Part shown: positions 17,760-26,050 of the stretch, in pieces
How the letters are laid out: every line of letters starts with the position of its first letter
Numbering within the stretch: position 1 is the stretch's first letter
NCBI RefSeq assembly: GCF_023701695.1
Contig: NZ_JAJOZC010000001.1
Location: 2,480,001-2,544,000, forward strand
Length of the DNA: 64,000 nucleotides
Origin: Streptomyces sp. RKAG290
GTDB taxonomy: Bacteria > Actinomycetota > Actinomycetes > Streptomycetales > Streptomycetaceae
Direction: 5' to 3'
Position numbers and translations under genes: made by a program
Notes under the pieces: generated by a model
Seen by the model: the letters and a program-made list of their open reading frames with translations, nothing else
Databases searched by the model: none
Told to the model about the DNA's origin: nothing

Positions 17760-18584
17760 GTGAACGCATCAGTTATTCCGGACCACATCCAGGGCGACCC
17801 GCACGCCGCCGCTGCCGACGCCGCCGCCCGCCTGCGCGAGCTGACCGGTGCCGAGACCCACGACGTCGCCCTCGTGATGGGCTCCGGCTGGGCACCCGCG
17901 GGCGATGCGCTCGGCATTCCGGAGGCCGAGTTCCCGGTGACCGACCTGCCCGGTTTCCCGGCCCCCGCCGTCCAGGGGCACGGCGGCACGATCCGCTCGT
18001 ACCTGATCGGCGAGAAGCGCGCCCTGGTCTTCCTGGGCCGCACGCACTACTACGAGGGCCGCGGCGTCGCCGCCGTGGCACACGGGGTGCGTACCGCTGT
18101 GTCTGCGGGCTGCAAGACCGTCATCCTGACGAACGGCTGCGGCGGGCTGCGCGAGGGCATGCGCCCCGGGCAGCCGGTCCTGATCAGCGACCACATCAAC
18201 CTCACGGCGGCGTCGCCGATCATCGGCGCCAACTTCGTCGACCTGACCGACCTGTACTCGCCGCGGCTGCGGGCGCTGTGCAAGGAGATCGACGAGACCC
18301 TCGAAGAGGGCGTGTACGTGCAGTTCCCCGGCCCGCACTACGAGACGCCGGCCGAGATCAACATGGTCCGCGTGATGGGCGGCGACCTGGTCGGCATGTC
18401 CACCGTGCTGGAGGCCATCGCGGCCCGCGAGGCGGGCGCCGAGGTGCTGGGCCTCTCACTGGTGACGAACCTCGCCGCGGGCCTGAGCGGCGAACCGCTG
18501 AACCACGAAGAGGTGCTCCAGGCAGGCCGCGACTCGGCAACCCGAATGGGCTCGCTGCTGGCCCGGGTGCTGGACCGAATCTGA
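17760..18584 (+). CDS. Purine-nucleoside phosphorylase (trimeric type)
   Basis: PNP splits purine (deoxy)ribonucleosides with phosphate into base and (deoxy)ribose-1-phosphate. The 274 residues fit the class of trimeric enzymes: 'VALVMGSGWAPAGDAL' near 38, 'VFLGRTHYYEG' with the phosphate-contacting His, 'ILTNGCGGLREGM', 'GPHYETPAEI' and 'GMSTVLEAIAARE'. The GTG at 17760 sits 7 bases after a TACGCT box, so the mRNA is probably leaderless, and an operator palindrome precedes it. The sugar-phosphate mutase at 19019 and deoC at 26051 act on its products. Confidence 0.95.
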   Translation: MNASVIPDHIQGDPHAAAADAAARLRELTGAETHDVALVMGSGWAPAGDALGIPEAEFPVTDLPGFPAPAVQGHGGTIRSYLIGEKRALVFLGRTHYYEGRGVAAVAHGVRTAVSAGCKTVILTNGCGGLREGMRPGQPVLISDHINLTAASPIIGANFVDLTDLYSPRLRALCKEIDETLEEGVYVQFPGPHYETPAEINMVRVMGGDLVGMSTVLEAIAAREAGAEVLGLSLVTNLAAGLSGEPLNHEEVLQAGRDSATRMGSLLARVLDRI

Positions 18585-18735
18585 CGGTGAGGGCGGCCGG
18601 TCACGGGGGCGGGCCGCTCACCCGGCCCGCCACGCCCGGCGCAGGCCGCCCTCACCCAGCCACACCCACCCGGCCGCCCGGCGCTCTCACCCAGCCCAGC
18701 CGGGCGCATCCAGCCCGTCGGTCTCATCAGCCCCG

Positions 18736-18840
18736 CCACACCCACCGGGCCCGGCCACACCCAGCCCCAGCCACACCCACCCGCCCCGGCCACACCCGGC
18801 CCCCGCCACACCCACGCAGCCCGGCCACAACCAGCCCCGC
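18736..18840. repeat. Three copies of a 35-bp compound repeat based on CCACACCC
   Basis: CCACACCC-type octamers start at 18736, 18755, 18771, 18790, 18806 and 18825. The spacings alternate 19, 16, 19, 16 and 19 bases. The array is therefore three 35-bp units, each made of a 19- and a 16-base subunit; the last octamer is CCACAACC. An isolated copy occurs near 18657. Confidence 0.85.
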
Positions 18841-18850
18841 CGCCCCACCC

Positions 18851-18930
18851 AGCCCCGCCGGCGTTTGAGGCGCGGGGTCTGGGGCGGAGCCCCAGGTTCG
18901 GGAAGGGGCGGGTAGGGGAACAGGCCCGCC
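18851..18930. repeat. Streptomyces dispersed intergenic repeat, copy 2
   Basis: It contains GCCGGCGTTTGAGG, a TGGGGC/GCCCCA hairpin and the trailing 'GGGAAGGGGCGGGTAGGGGAA...CCCGCCGCAGGCG' pattern typical of the long form of this element. It lies about 90 bases upstream of the mutase gene. Confidence 0.75.
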
Positions 18931-19018
18931 GCAGGCGCACCCCGACCCGCGCCCGGACCCCGCGACCCACCCCCGCGACAGCACCCGCACACCACAACAG
19001 CCCCGGAAGGCGGACCCC

Positions 19019-20659
19019 GTGCAGCAGGACCTCATCACGCAGGCCAGGACCTGGCTCACCGAGGACCCCGACCCCGACACCCGCGACGAGCTCGCCAAGC
19101 TCATCGACTCCGAGGACATCGACGAGCTCACCACCCGCTTCGCCGGCACCCTCCAGTTCGGCACCGCGGGCCTGCGCGGTGAGCTGGGCGCCGGACCGAT
19201 GCGGATGAACCGCGCCGTGGTCATCCGCGCCGCCGCCGGGCTCGCCGCGTACCTGAAGGACCAGGGACAGGCCGGCGGCCTCGTCGTCATCGGCTACGAC
19301 GCGCGCTACAAGTCCACCGACTTCGCCCGCGACACCGCGGCGGTGATGACCGGCGCCGGCCTGCGGGCAGCGGTGCTCCCCCGCCCGCTCCCCACCCCCG
19401 TACTGGCGTACGCCATAAGGCATCTGGGTGCCGTCGCCGGCGTCGAAGTGACCGCGAGCCACAACCCGCCGCGCGACAACGGCTACAAGGTGTACCTCGG
19501 CGACGGCTCGCAGATCGTGCCCCCGGCGGACGGCGAGATCGCCGCCGCGATCGCCGCGGTCGGCCCGCTGGACACCGTGCCCCGCCCCGAAGACGGCTGG
19601 GAGATCCTCGGCGACGAGGTGCTGGACGCGTACCTGGCGCGTACGGACGCGGTACTGGCCACGGGTTCGCCGCGTACCGCCCGCGTCGTGTACACGGCGA
19701 TGCACGGCGTCGGCACGTCCGTGCTCACCGCCGCCTTCGACCGGGCTGGCTTCCCCGCCCCGGTCCTCGTCGCCGAGCAGGCCGAACCCGACCCCGCGTT
19801 CCCCACCGTCGCCTTCCCCAACCCGGAAGAGCCCGGCGCGATGGATCTCGCCTTCGCGACCGCACGCCGCTCGGACCCCGACATCATCATCGCCAACGAC
19901 CCGGACGCCGACCGCTGCGCCGTCGCCGTCCCGGACCCGGCGGCCGACGGCGGCTGGCGGATGCTGCGGGGCGACGAGGTCGGCGCGCTGCTCGCCGCCC
20001 ACCTCGTCCGTCGCGGCGTCACCGGCGTCCTCGCCGAGTCGATCGTGTCGTCCTCCCTCCTCGGCAGGATCGCCGAGAAGGCGGGACTGGGCTACGAGGA
20101 GACGCTCACCGGCTTCAAGTGGATCGCCCGGGTGGAGGGCCTGCGGTACGGCTACGAGGAGGCGCTCGGCTACTGCGTCGACCCCGACGGCGTACGCGAC
20201 AAAGACGGCATCACGGCCGCGCTGCTGGTCGCCGAACTCGCCTCCGTACTCAAGGAGCAGGGCCGCACGCTCCTGGACCTGCTGGACGACCTCGCCGTCG
20301 AGCACGGGCTGCACGCCACCGACCAGCTGTCGGTCCGGGTCGAGGACCTCTCCGTCATCGCGGACGCCATGCGACGCCTGCGCGAGCAGCCGCCGACCGC
20401 GCTCGCCGGACTCGCCGTCACCTCGGCCGAGGACCTGTCGCACGGCACCGAACAGCTGCCGCCCACCGACGGGCTCCGCTACCACCTGGAAGGCGCCCGG
20501 GTGATCGTCCGCCCGAGCGGCACCGAGCCGAAGCTCAAGTGCTACCTGGAGGTCGTGGTGCCCGTCGCCACGGCGGCCGGACTGCCCGCCGCCCGCGCGA
20601 AGGGCACGGAACTGCTCGAAGGCATCAAGCGGGACCTGGCGGCCGCGGCCGGGATCTGA
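19019..20659 (+). CDS. Phospho-sugar mutase, probably phosphopentomutase (PGM2-like)
   Basis: This 546-residue alpha-D-phosphohexomutase carries the phosphoserine loop 'TASHNPP' (Ser near 147), the metal loop 'DPDADR' near 295, a sugar-binding loop of the form 'YEEALGY' and the phosphate-binding 'RPSGTEPK'. Such proteins are usually labelled phosphomannomutase, but length and the EEALGY loop resemble the PGM2 group, whose human member is a phosphopentomutase. Between PNP and deoC, the missing reaction is ribose-1-P or deoxyribose-1-P to the 5-phosphate, which this enzyme would supply. GGAAGG lies 8 bases before GTG 19019. Substrate preference is inferred, not seen. Confidence 0.9.
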   Translation: MQQDLITQARTWLTEDPDPDTRDELAKLIDSEDIDELTTRFAGTLQFGTAGLRGELGAGPMRMNRAVVIRAAAGLAAYLKDQGQAGGLVVIGYDARYKSTDFARDTAAVMTGAGLRAAVLPRPLPTPVLAYAIRHLGAVAGVEVTASHNPPRDNGYKVYLGDGSQIVPPADGEIAAAIAAVGPLDTVPRPEDGWEILGDEVLDAYLARTDAVLATGSPRTARVVYTAMHGVGTSVLTAAFDRAGFPAPVLVAEQAEPDPAFPTVAFPNPEEPGAMDLAFATARRSDPDIIIANDPDADRCAVAVPDPAADGGWRMLRGDEVGALLAAHLVRRGVTGVLAESIVSSSLLGRIAEKAGLGYEETLTGFKWIARVEGLRYGYEEALGYCVDPDGVRDKDGITAALLVAELASVLKEQGRTLLDLLDDLAVEHGLHATDQLSVRVEDLSVIADAMRRLREQPPTALAGLAVTSAEDLSHGTEQLPPTDGLRYHLEGARVIVRPSGTEPKLKCYLEVVVPVATAAGLPAARAKGTELLEGIKRDLAAAAGI

Positions 20660-20694
20660 CACGGGAGCAGATACGCGCAACAGGAAGGCTGACC

Positions 20695-21165
20695 GTGGCC
20701 CGCACCGAGTACTACGACGACCCCAGCGCGCCCAAGCCGAACAGCATGGTGGTCGCCGCATCCGCCGTCGTCACCGACGACCACGGGCGGATCCTCCTCC
20801 AGCGCCGCCGCGACAACGACCTGTGGGCCCTGCCCGGCGGAGGCATGGACCTCACCGACTCCCTGCCCGGCACGGCCATCCGCGAAGTCAAGGAAGAAAC
20901 CGGCCTCGACGTCGAGATCACCGGCATGGTCGGCACCTACACCGACCCGAAACACATCATCGCCTACACCGACGGCGAGGTCCGCCGCCAGTTCAACGTC
21001 TGCTTCACCGCCCACATCACCGGCGGCCAACTGAAGATCTCCGACGAGTCCACCGAACTCCGGTTCGTGCCACTGGAAGAGATCGAGCAGTTGCCGATGC
21101 ACCACACCCAACGACTCAGGCTCCAGCACTTCCTGGAACAACGCGAGAAGCCGTACTTGGGCTGA
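20695..21165 (+). CDS. NUDIX hydrolase
   Basis: This 156-residue protein carries the Nudix box 'REVKEETGL' preceded by 'GGGMDLTD', where the first conserved Glu is replaced by Asp; the catalytic REVKEE core is intact. Nudix enzymes hydrolyse nucleoside diphosphates linked to another group. The GTG at 20695 follows AGGAAGG. It lies 35 bases after the mutase stop, so the two form an operon. The exact substrate is unknown. Confidence 0.92.
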   Translation: MARTEYYDDPSAPKPNSMVVAASAVVTDDHGRILLQRRRDNDLWALPGGGMDLTDSLPGTAIREVKEETGLDVEITGMVGTYTDPKHIIAYTDGEVRRQFNVCFTAHITGGQLKISDESTELRFVPLEEIEQLPMHHTQRLRLQHFLEQREKPYLG

Positions 21166-21765
21166 ACCGCCTGACGGCAGTAGCGACGTCGAGTGGCGGT
21201 GGAGTGCCCGAGGTCGCGGAAGCGGACGCGGCGGAGGCGGATTCCAAGCCCTGACCGCCGATACCGGGTTGGGGCAGTCGTCCGCGCGGGAACTCTGACG
21301 CGATGCTCTCCGATGCCGATACCAATACCGATGCCGCCGCGCTGTACGACGTACTGGGTCCCTGGGTCCCCGGACAGACACCCGGAGATCCACCCCGGCC
21401 ACCCCTCAGCTCGCCCTGGCCCGGAGCTCGGGCCTCGGAGCTCGGGGTCCGAGCGCCGGGACGGCAACGTTCACCCGTTCGTGGATACGGGCTCGGGCGC
21501 CGGCCCGGCGCTTGAGCTTCGGGATTCGAGGGCCGGGATGCGAGGTCCGGGATTCGAGCGGTGTTGTACAACCGGTAGGGAAAAGAAGGGGTTTGGGGAA
21601 TCCTCCCCTCCCTCCCCGACCCGTCCCGACGAGCAAGTATGACAATTTGTGACCGACTTGCGGCGCAGCGTCATGCCTGCTTACCGTGCCCTCAACGTAA
21701 CGACCCCGACGCGGTGTTGAACGCACCGGCCGGGGTCTCACCCCAAGATCGAAAAGAGCGATCTC
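21166..21765. other. 600-base gap with candidate promoter near its end
   Basis: No gene was recognised. The middle (21290-21560) is degenerate, with reiterated GGGTCC, GAGCTC and GGGATTCGAG motifs. TTGCGG (21658-21663) and TACCGT (21682-21687), 18 bases apart, are a plausible promoter for the gene at 21766. GCAAGT (21633-21638) and ACTTGC (21656-21661) form an inverted repeat over the -35. Confidence 0.5.
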
Positions 21766-22749
21766 GTGGCTACCCAGAACCTTAGCTCCGCCCTGTGCGC
21801 GCCCGAGGGCTCACCCCCGTACGCCAGGGCCAATCCCGGTTACGGCAAGCGGACCGCGCCCCACCAGGCCCCGCCCCGACCGGACGACTTCTCGCTGCTG
21901 CCCGAGCGGGAGCGCTTCATCGCCGGGTACGTCGACAAGCTCCCCGACGGTGCGGCCATGGACATCAAGTCACTCGCCAAGAACCTGCCCCTGTACGGGC
22001 AGATGGCCGTCGCAAGCGCACTGAGGGCCTTGGGGGTCGCCGGGTATCTGCGGCACGTGCGCTGCCCCGCCGCCAGTGGCGACCAGGTCCGTTGGGTCAC
22101 CCGCACCTACTGGTCCCGCAGCGCCCGCGACAACGAGTGGTGGAACGCATTCCTCAGCGCCGCGGAGCACCCGCCCGCACCGTCGGACGTGGTCGCCGAC
22201 GCACCGCCGCCACCGCCCTGGGTGCCGACCGAGACCCCCGCTGCTGCCCTCCCCGCCTCGCCCCTCCCCGCCCAGGCCACATCCGTACCACCGCAACGGG
22301 CCCCCGAGCAGCACTCCCCCGCCTACCTGACCCTCGCCCGACTCGGCCGCGACGACCCCCGCCTCGCCCTCTCCGCCGCCGACTGCACCACCCTGGAGGA
22401 GCACGCCGCAGCCTGGCTCGACCGGGGCGTGAACACCGAGTACCTCACCCAGGCCCTCACCGCCGGGCTCCCCGAACGCGTCGACTCGCCCGTCGGGTTC
22501 CTCCGCCGCCGCCTCCGCGACAAGATGCCGCCCCAACTGCCCACCGCCCGGACACCCGAGACGTCACCCCGACGCCTCCTGGTCGAATGCACCGAATGCG
22601 GCACCCCCGGCCGCCCCGAAGCGCTCCCCGACGGCCTCTGCCAGGACTGCCGCACCCCCACACGCACGCCCGAAGCCACAGCCGCCATCCCCGAACGCAA
22701 CATCCACGCGCTCGTCGGCAATCTCCGCGACCTCCTCAAAACACCCTGA
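21766..22749 (+). CDS. Winged-helix protein with C-terminal zinc ribbon, unknown function
   Basis: The 327 residues start with a disordered segment. A helical DNA-binding-like domain follows at about 40-120 ('LPERERFIAGYVDKLPDGA', 'LYGQMAVASALRALGVAGYL'), then a Pro/Ala linker, a second helical domain at about 185-260 and a zinc ribbon CxxC-14-CxxC near 280-301. NCBI-type annotations often call such streptomycete proteins MarR-like, but no enzyme or ligand is evident. Multiple near-identical genes exist per genome in this genus as I recall. GTG 21766 is taken from the composition onset. It stands alone with a long upstream region. Confidence 0.8.
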   Translation: MATQNLSSALCAPEGSPPYARANPGYGKRTAPHQAPPRPDDFSLLPERERFIAGYVDKLPDGAAMDIKSLAKNLPLYGQMAVASALRALGVAGYLRHVRCPAASGDQVRWVTRTYWSRSARDNEWWNAFLSAAEHPPAPSDVVADAPPPPPWVPTETPAAALPASPLPAQATSVPPQRAPEQHSPAYLTLARLGRDDPRLALSAADCTTLEEHAAAWLDRGVNTEYLTQALTAGLPERVDSPVGFLRRRLRDKMPPQLPTARTPETSPRRLLVECTECGTPGRPEALPDGLCQDCRTPTRTPEATAAIPERNIHALVGNLRDLLKTP

Positions 22750-22830
22750 CAGCCACGGCGGTGCAGCCTTCGCAGGGGCGTCGCCCAGGTCACCGGATCG
22801 GCCGCCCGGGGTGTTCCGTAGGATCCCACC

Positions 22831-24033
22831 GTGACGAGGGGAACAGGGACGACGGAGACAGGTGTGCCGGGGGCAGGGGTGCCCACGTCCGGGTGGGGGC
22901 CGCCGACCGAGACTGAGCGGCTGCTCCACGAGACGGCAGCGGCCGGCAACCGGGACGCGGTGCTGGACGCCCTGGCCAGGAGCAGGCTCTACGTGCTCGT
23001 CCCCCGGCTGCACGCGGACACTCCCGGCTACGCTCCCCCGCTCGTCGCGCAGCCGGATCCCGTGACGCCGGGCCGACGGTGTGTCACCGTGCTGACCTCC
23101 GGCACCTTGCCGCCCTGGCACCCGGAGTGGGTGTTCGAGGCGACCGGCCTCGACGAGCTCGCGCGCCGCTGGCCGGGCGGGGTGCGGTGGCTGGGAGTCA
23201 ATCCGGGCACGCCGTACGCCGTCACTCTCGAAGCCGGCCCGGGACGTCGCCGGGCGTGGCAGAAGGCCCACGCACGGTCCGGGGGGCCGCAGACGGGTCT
23301 GCTGCTGACCCATCGGGCCGGCCCGATGCACGGCCCGCTCGCGCGCGGACTGGCCCTCGGCACCCATCTCGCCGTGCACAACGGCCTCGTCTGGAACGAC
23401 CTGGGTGCCACCTACGACGGGTACTCGACGGATCGCGCCCGGCTTCGCAACCCCTGGCGAGTGCTGGACCGCGCGGCCTACCGGGAGACTCTCGAAGCAC
23501 TGATGACCACCCAGCTCGTCGGCCGTACCTACGAGTCGGTGCTCGGGATCCGTCGCACTCTCGCCGGGCGCCTGGGCCGGACCCCCACGGTCCCGGAGTG
23601 GTCCGCCGCGCTCACCGATGCGCTGACGCGCCGCCAGTCCTCACCGTCCGAGGCAGCCGAGGACCATGAGGCGCTGCGGCTGGCCGTCACGTACGAGGAC
23701 AGGCTCCGCGCGGACGGCGCACTGGGCGCCGACGAACGGATCGACACGCTGGCCGCCTTCGACTACGGGCGGGCCGTCAACGTCGTACGGCTCGCGCTGG
23801 GCGCCCGCCTCTGCGATCCGCGCGAAGCCGAATCGGCCGTGCTGCAGATCGGCGCCCTGGCCGGGCAGGAATACGGCTCCTGGGCGCAGTTCTCGCTCGG
23901 CTACACGCTGGCCCGCGTGATGCACTTCGACGCGGAGGATTCGTCCGGGGTGACGTACCAGCAGTCACTCGCACAGCACAGGATCCTGACGCAGGACCCC
24001 AACAGCCCTTACCGGAACATCCCATGGTCATGA
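22831..24033 (+). CDS. SseB-like / DUF1266 protein, first of a tandem pair
   Basis: The 400-residue protein has an SseB-like N-terminal half (about 30-130, with 'LPPWHPEWVFEATGL') and a C-terminal DUF1266 region ending in 'DYGRAVNVVRLALGARL' and 'YTLARVMHFD'. DUF1266 proteins are found with polymorphic-toxin and secretion loci in other bacteria, but their role is unknown. A TAGGAT box (22819-22824) lies 6 bases before GTG 22831, suggesting a leaderless mRNA. Its stop codon overlaps the start of the next gene, a diverged paralogue. No signal peptide or membrane helix is present. Confidence 0.85.
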   Translation: MTRGTGTTETGVPGAGVPTSGWGPPTETERLLHETAAAGNRDAVLDALARSRLYVLVPRLHADTPGYAPPLVAQPDPVTPGRRCVTVLTSGTLPPWHPEWVFEATGLDELARRWPGGVRWLGVNPGTPYAVTLEAGPGRRRAWQKAHARSGGPQTGLLLTHRAGPMHGPLARGLALGTHLAVHNGLVWNDLGATYDGYSTDRARLRNPWRVLDRAAYRETLEALMTTQLVGRTYESVLGIRRTLAGRLGRTPTVPEWSAALTDALTRRQSSPSEAAEDHEALRLAVTYEDRLRADGALGADERIDTLAAFDYGRAVNVVRLALGARLCDPREAESAVLQIGALAGQEYGSWAQFSLGYTLARVMHFDAEDSSGVTYQQSLAQHRILTQDPNSPYRNIPWS

Positions 24034-25211
24034 ATCCGCTGCCCTCCTACCCCGGCCACCCTGCCCCCGGCGTCCCCTGGGTGCCGCCGTCGGTGACGGA
24101 GCATCTGCTGTACGAGGCGGGGGCACGCGGTGACGCGGAGGCCCAACTGCGGGTGCTGGCGGGCGAGGAGCTGTACATCGTCGCGCCGAAGTCCGAGGTG
24201 GACGCCGCGCCCGACATGATCACGTGGCGTTCGCACCGGGACGAGGCCGGTCGGAGCTGCCGGCCGGTGCTCACCCGTGGGATGCTGCCGCCGTGGCATC
24301 CGGTGTGGGTGTTCCACGCTGTCTCCCTCAGGTGGGTGGCGGAGCACAACTGGCGCGATCCCTCTCAGCTGCTGTCCGTCAACGCGGGCACTCCCGCCCA
24401 GATGCTCTTCCCGGCCACACCCCCGCACCGCGCGATGTGGCGGCGCTACCACGCGGAGAACGACCGCCCGAGGAACGACCGGCTGATCGCGTTGCGCCAC
24501 GGGGCGCTGCACGGTCCGCTGGCCTACGGGCTGGCGTGCGGGGCGCATCTGGCGGTCGGCAACGGCGTGCCCTGGAACGAGGTGGGCACCGCCTACCACG
24601 AGTACGCTCGCGAGCGGGAGCAGCTCCGCGACTCATGGGGCATCACCGAACCGACGAACTGGCGCAAGCAGTTGGACGCCCTCCTGGACGCGCGGAACAG
24701 TCCGGCCGAGCCTGACTTCGTACTCCGGGTGCGTGAGCAGCTCAGGGCCGGGCTGGGCGAGCAGCCGTCTGCGGACCTGTGGCGTGAGACGGCCGCCGGG
24801 CACGCCCAGGACATCGGGGTGGGCCATGACACGGTCAGGGACATCGAGGAACTCGTACGGCGCATCGTCAGGTACGAGGCCCGGTTCCGAGCGGACGGGC
24901 TGCTGCCACCGGACGGCCAGGTCACCACGACCGTCGCATACGACTACGGGCGCGCGGTGAATCTGGCCAGGTGGGGGCTGTCCGCCCGATTCTGCGTTCC
25001 GCACGAGGCGGAGCAGGCCGTCGTCCACGCCGGTGCGCTGAGCAGATCGGCCTACCGCTCCTGGGAGGACTTCTCGGCGGGGTACGCGTTGGGCCGTGTG
25101 CTGCGGTTCGACGGCGAGGACTACGGCGACTACTACCGGAGCAATGTCACGGCGCACCGTCTGCTGACGGAGAGCGAAGGCAGCCCGTGGCGGAACATTC
25201 CCTGGCGCTGA
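24024..25211 (+). CDS. SseB-like / DUF1266 protein, second of a tandem pair
   Basis: The 395-residue paralogue of the preceding protein keeps the same landmarks: 'LPPWHPVWVFHAVSL', 'GPLAYGLACGAHLAVGNGV', 'YDYGRAVNLARWGLSARF' and the ending 'SPWRNIPWR', against 'SPYRNIPWS' in its partner. The two genes overlap by 10 bases; the ATG at 24024 is used and the ATG at 24030 would make an ATGA overlap. Coupled translation suggests the proteins act together, perhaps as a heterodimer. Function is unknown. Confidence 0.85.
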   Translation: MVMNPLPSYPGHPAPGVPWVPPSVTEHLLYEAGARGDAEAQLRVLAGEELYIVAPKSEVDAAPDMITWRSHRDEAGRSCRPVLTRGMLPPWHPVWVFHAVSLRWVAEHNWRDPSQLLSVNAGTPAQMLFPATPPHRAMWRRYHAENDRPRNDRLIALRHGALHGPLAYGLACGAHLAVGNGVPWNEVGTAYHEYAREREQLRDSWGITEPTNWRKQLDALLDARNSPAEPDFVLRVREQLRAGLGEQPSADLWRETAAGHAQDIGVGHDTVRDIEELVRRIVRYEARFRADGLLPPDGQVTTTVAYDYGRAVNLARWGLSARFCVPHEAEQAVVHAGALSRSAYRSWEDFSAGYALGRVLRFDGEDYGDYYRSNVTAHRLLTESEGSPWRNIPWR

Positions 25212-25271
25212 GCCTGCCGGCCCCTTCTCCAGGAGGGGCAGCGGCCGGGGCGGCCCGGCCGGAAGGCCGGC

Positions 25272-25910
25272 TCAGCCGATCGCGGCCAGTACCACCAGCA
25301 GCACCACACCCACCACCGCCGGCGCGATCACCTCGTACGCCCAGCGCACCGAGGTGACCGCGTCGCCCGCGACGGGCGTCGTGCCGGCCCGCTCGGCGAG
25401 CTCCCGCAGGTCCACCACGGTCTGGTCGGCGGCCGCTGTCCGCGCCGTGGCGTCGCGCACGTCGGCGGTCGCGGACGTCCTGCCGTACGGGTCCTCGACC
25501 GACTGGCGGGACTGCCGGCGGGCGACCTTCTTGCGCTGCCGCAGCGACACCGGCACCGCCCAGAGCTGGTACTTCGTGCCCTCCTGGGTGAACACCTCGC
25601 TGGAGTAACCGGCCCGCACGTCGGCGACGTCGGTCCACGGCAGCGTGATCGTGCGGAACGGGTTACGGATCCGGATGCGCCGGTCGTTCGCGAACACCAC
25701 CGGGCGCAGGGTGAAGGCGATCACCAGCGGGATCGTGGTCAGCAGCCCGGCCAGCGCCAGCCACGGCACCCGGCCCTCGCCGCGGAGCGCGGCGTCCCCG
25801 CCGATCCAGCAGATGAGCAGGAGCAGCAGGGCGCCCCCGACCAGCCCGGCGGGCGACCGGTAGGTCCGGTCGGCGTAGGTGGGCTCGGTGGGGGGCGTGG
25901 GGCTCGTCAT
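25272..25910 (-). CDS. Bacterial PH-domain membrane protein
   Basis: The 212 residues hold two N-terminal transmembrane helices (about 22-40 and 47-65), a bacterial pleckstrin-homology-like strand region ('RIRIRNPFRTITLPWTDVADV') and a C-terminal helix ('VIAPAVVGVVLLVVLAAIG'). Such proteins are widespread in actinobacteria with unknown roles at the membrane. The ATG at 25910 lies 7 bases after CAGAAT, a weak -10. It converges with the DUF1266 pair; GC hairpins between 25214 and 25270 probably terminate both. Confidence 0.85.
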   Translation of the reverse strand: MTSPTPPTEPTYADRTYRSPAGLVGGALLLLLICWIGGDAALRGEGRVPWLALAGLLTTIPLVIAFTLRPVVFANDRRIRIRNPFRTITLPWTDVADVRAGYSSEVFTQEGTKYQLWAVPVSLRQRKKVARRQSRQSVEDPYGRTSATADVRDATARTAAADQTVVDLRELAERAGTTPVAGDAVTSVRWAYEVIAPAVVGVVLLVVLAAIG

Positions 25911-26025
25911 GGGCCCGATTCTGCCTGACGCGCGCAAGGGGCGCGGGGGCGGCTTCCCGACGCTCCCGCGCCCCGCGCCCCGGAGCCGCGCGATGCGCGA
26001 AGGGCGTGGGCCCCTGTACAGGCCG

Positions 26026-26037
26026 CTACGCGCGTAG
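26026..26037. promoter_or_regulatory. Nucleoside-regulon operator, deoC site
   Basis: A perfect CTACGCGCGTAG ends one base before the -10 box TATGCT (26039-26044). A bound repressor would cover the -10/-35 spacer. Confidence 0.88.
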
Positions 26038-26050
26038 ATATGCTCCTCTG

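Larger units (their letters stand above)
18585..19018. other. Non-coding repetitive gap between PNP and mutase genes
   Basis: The 434 bases have no credible gene. They consist of C-rich degenerate repeats built on CCACACCC, regular from 18736 to 18840, followed by a dispersed intergenic element from 18851. Confidence 0.7.

Noticed and set aside
18736..18840. Regular C-rich repeats considered as CRISPR
   Set aside because: Units are contiguous and degenerate with no unique spacers.
18338..20761. Long minus-strand open frame opposite the mutase gene
   Set aside because: It is antisense to a clear mutase and crosses a repeat-filled gap; the composition is that of a GC shadow.
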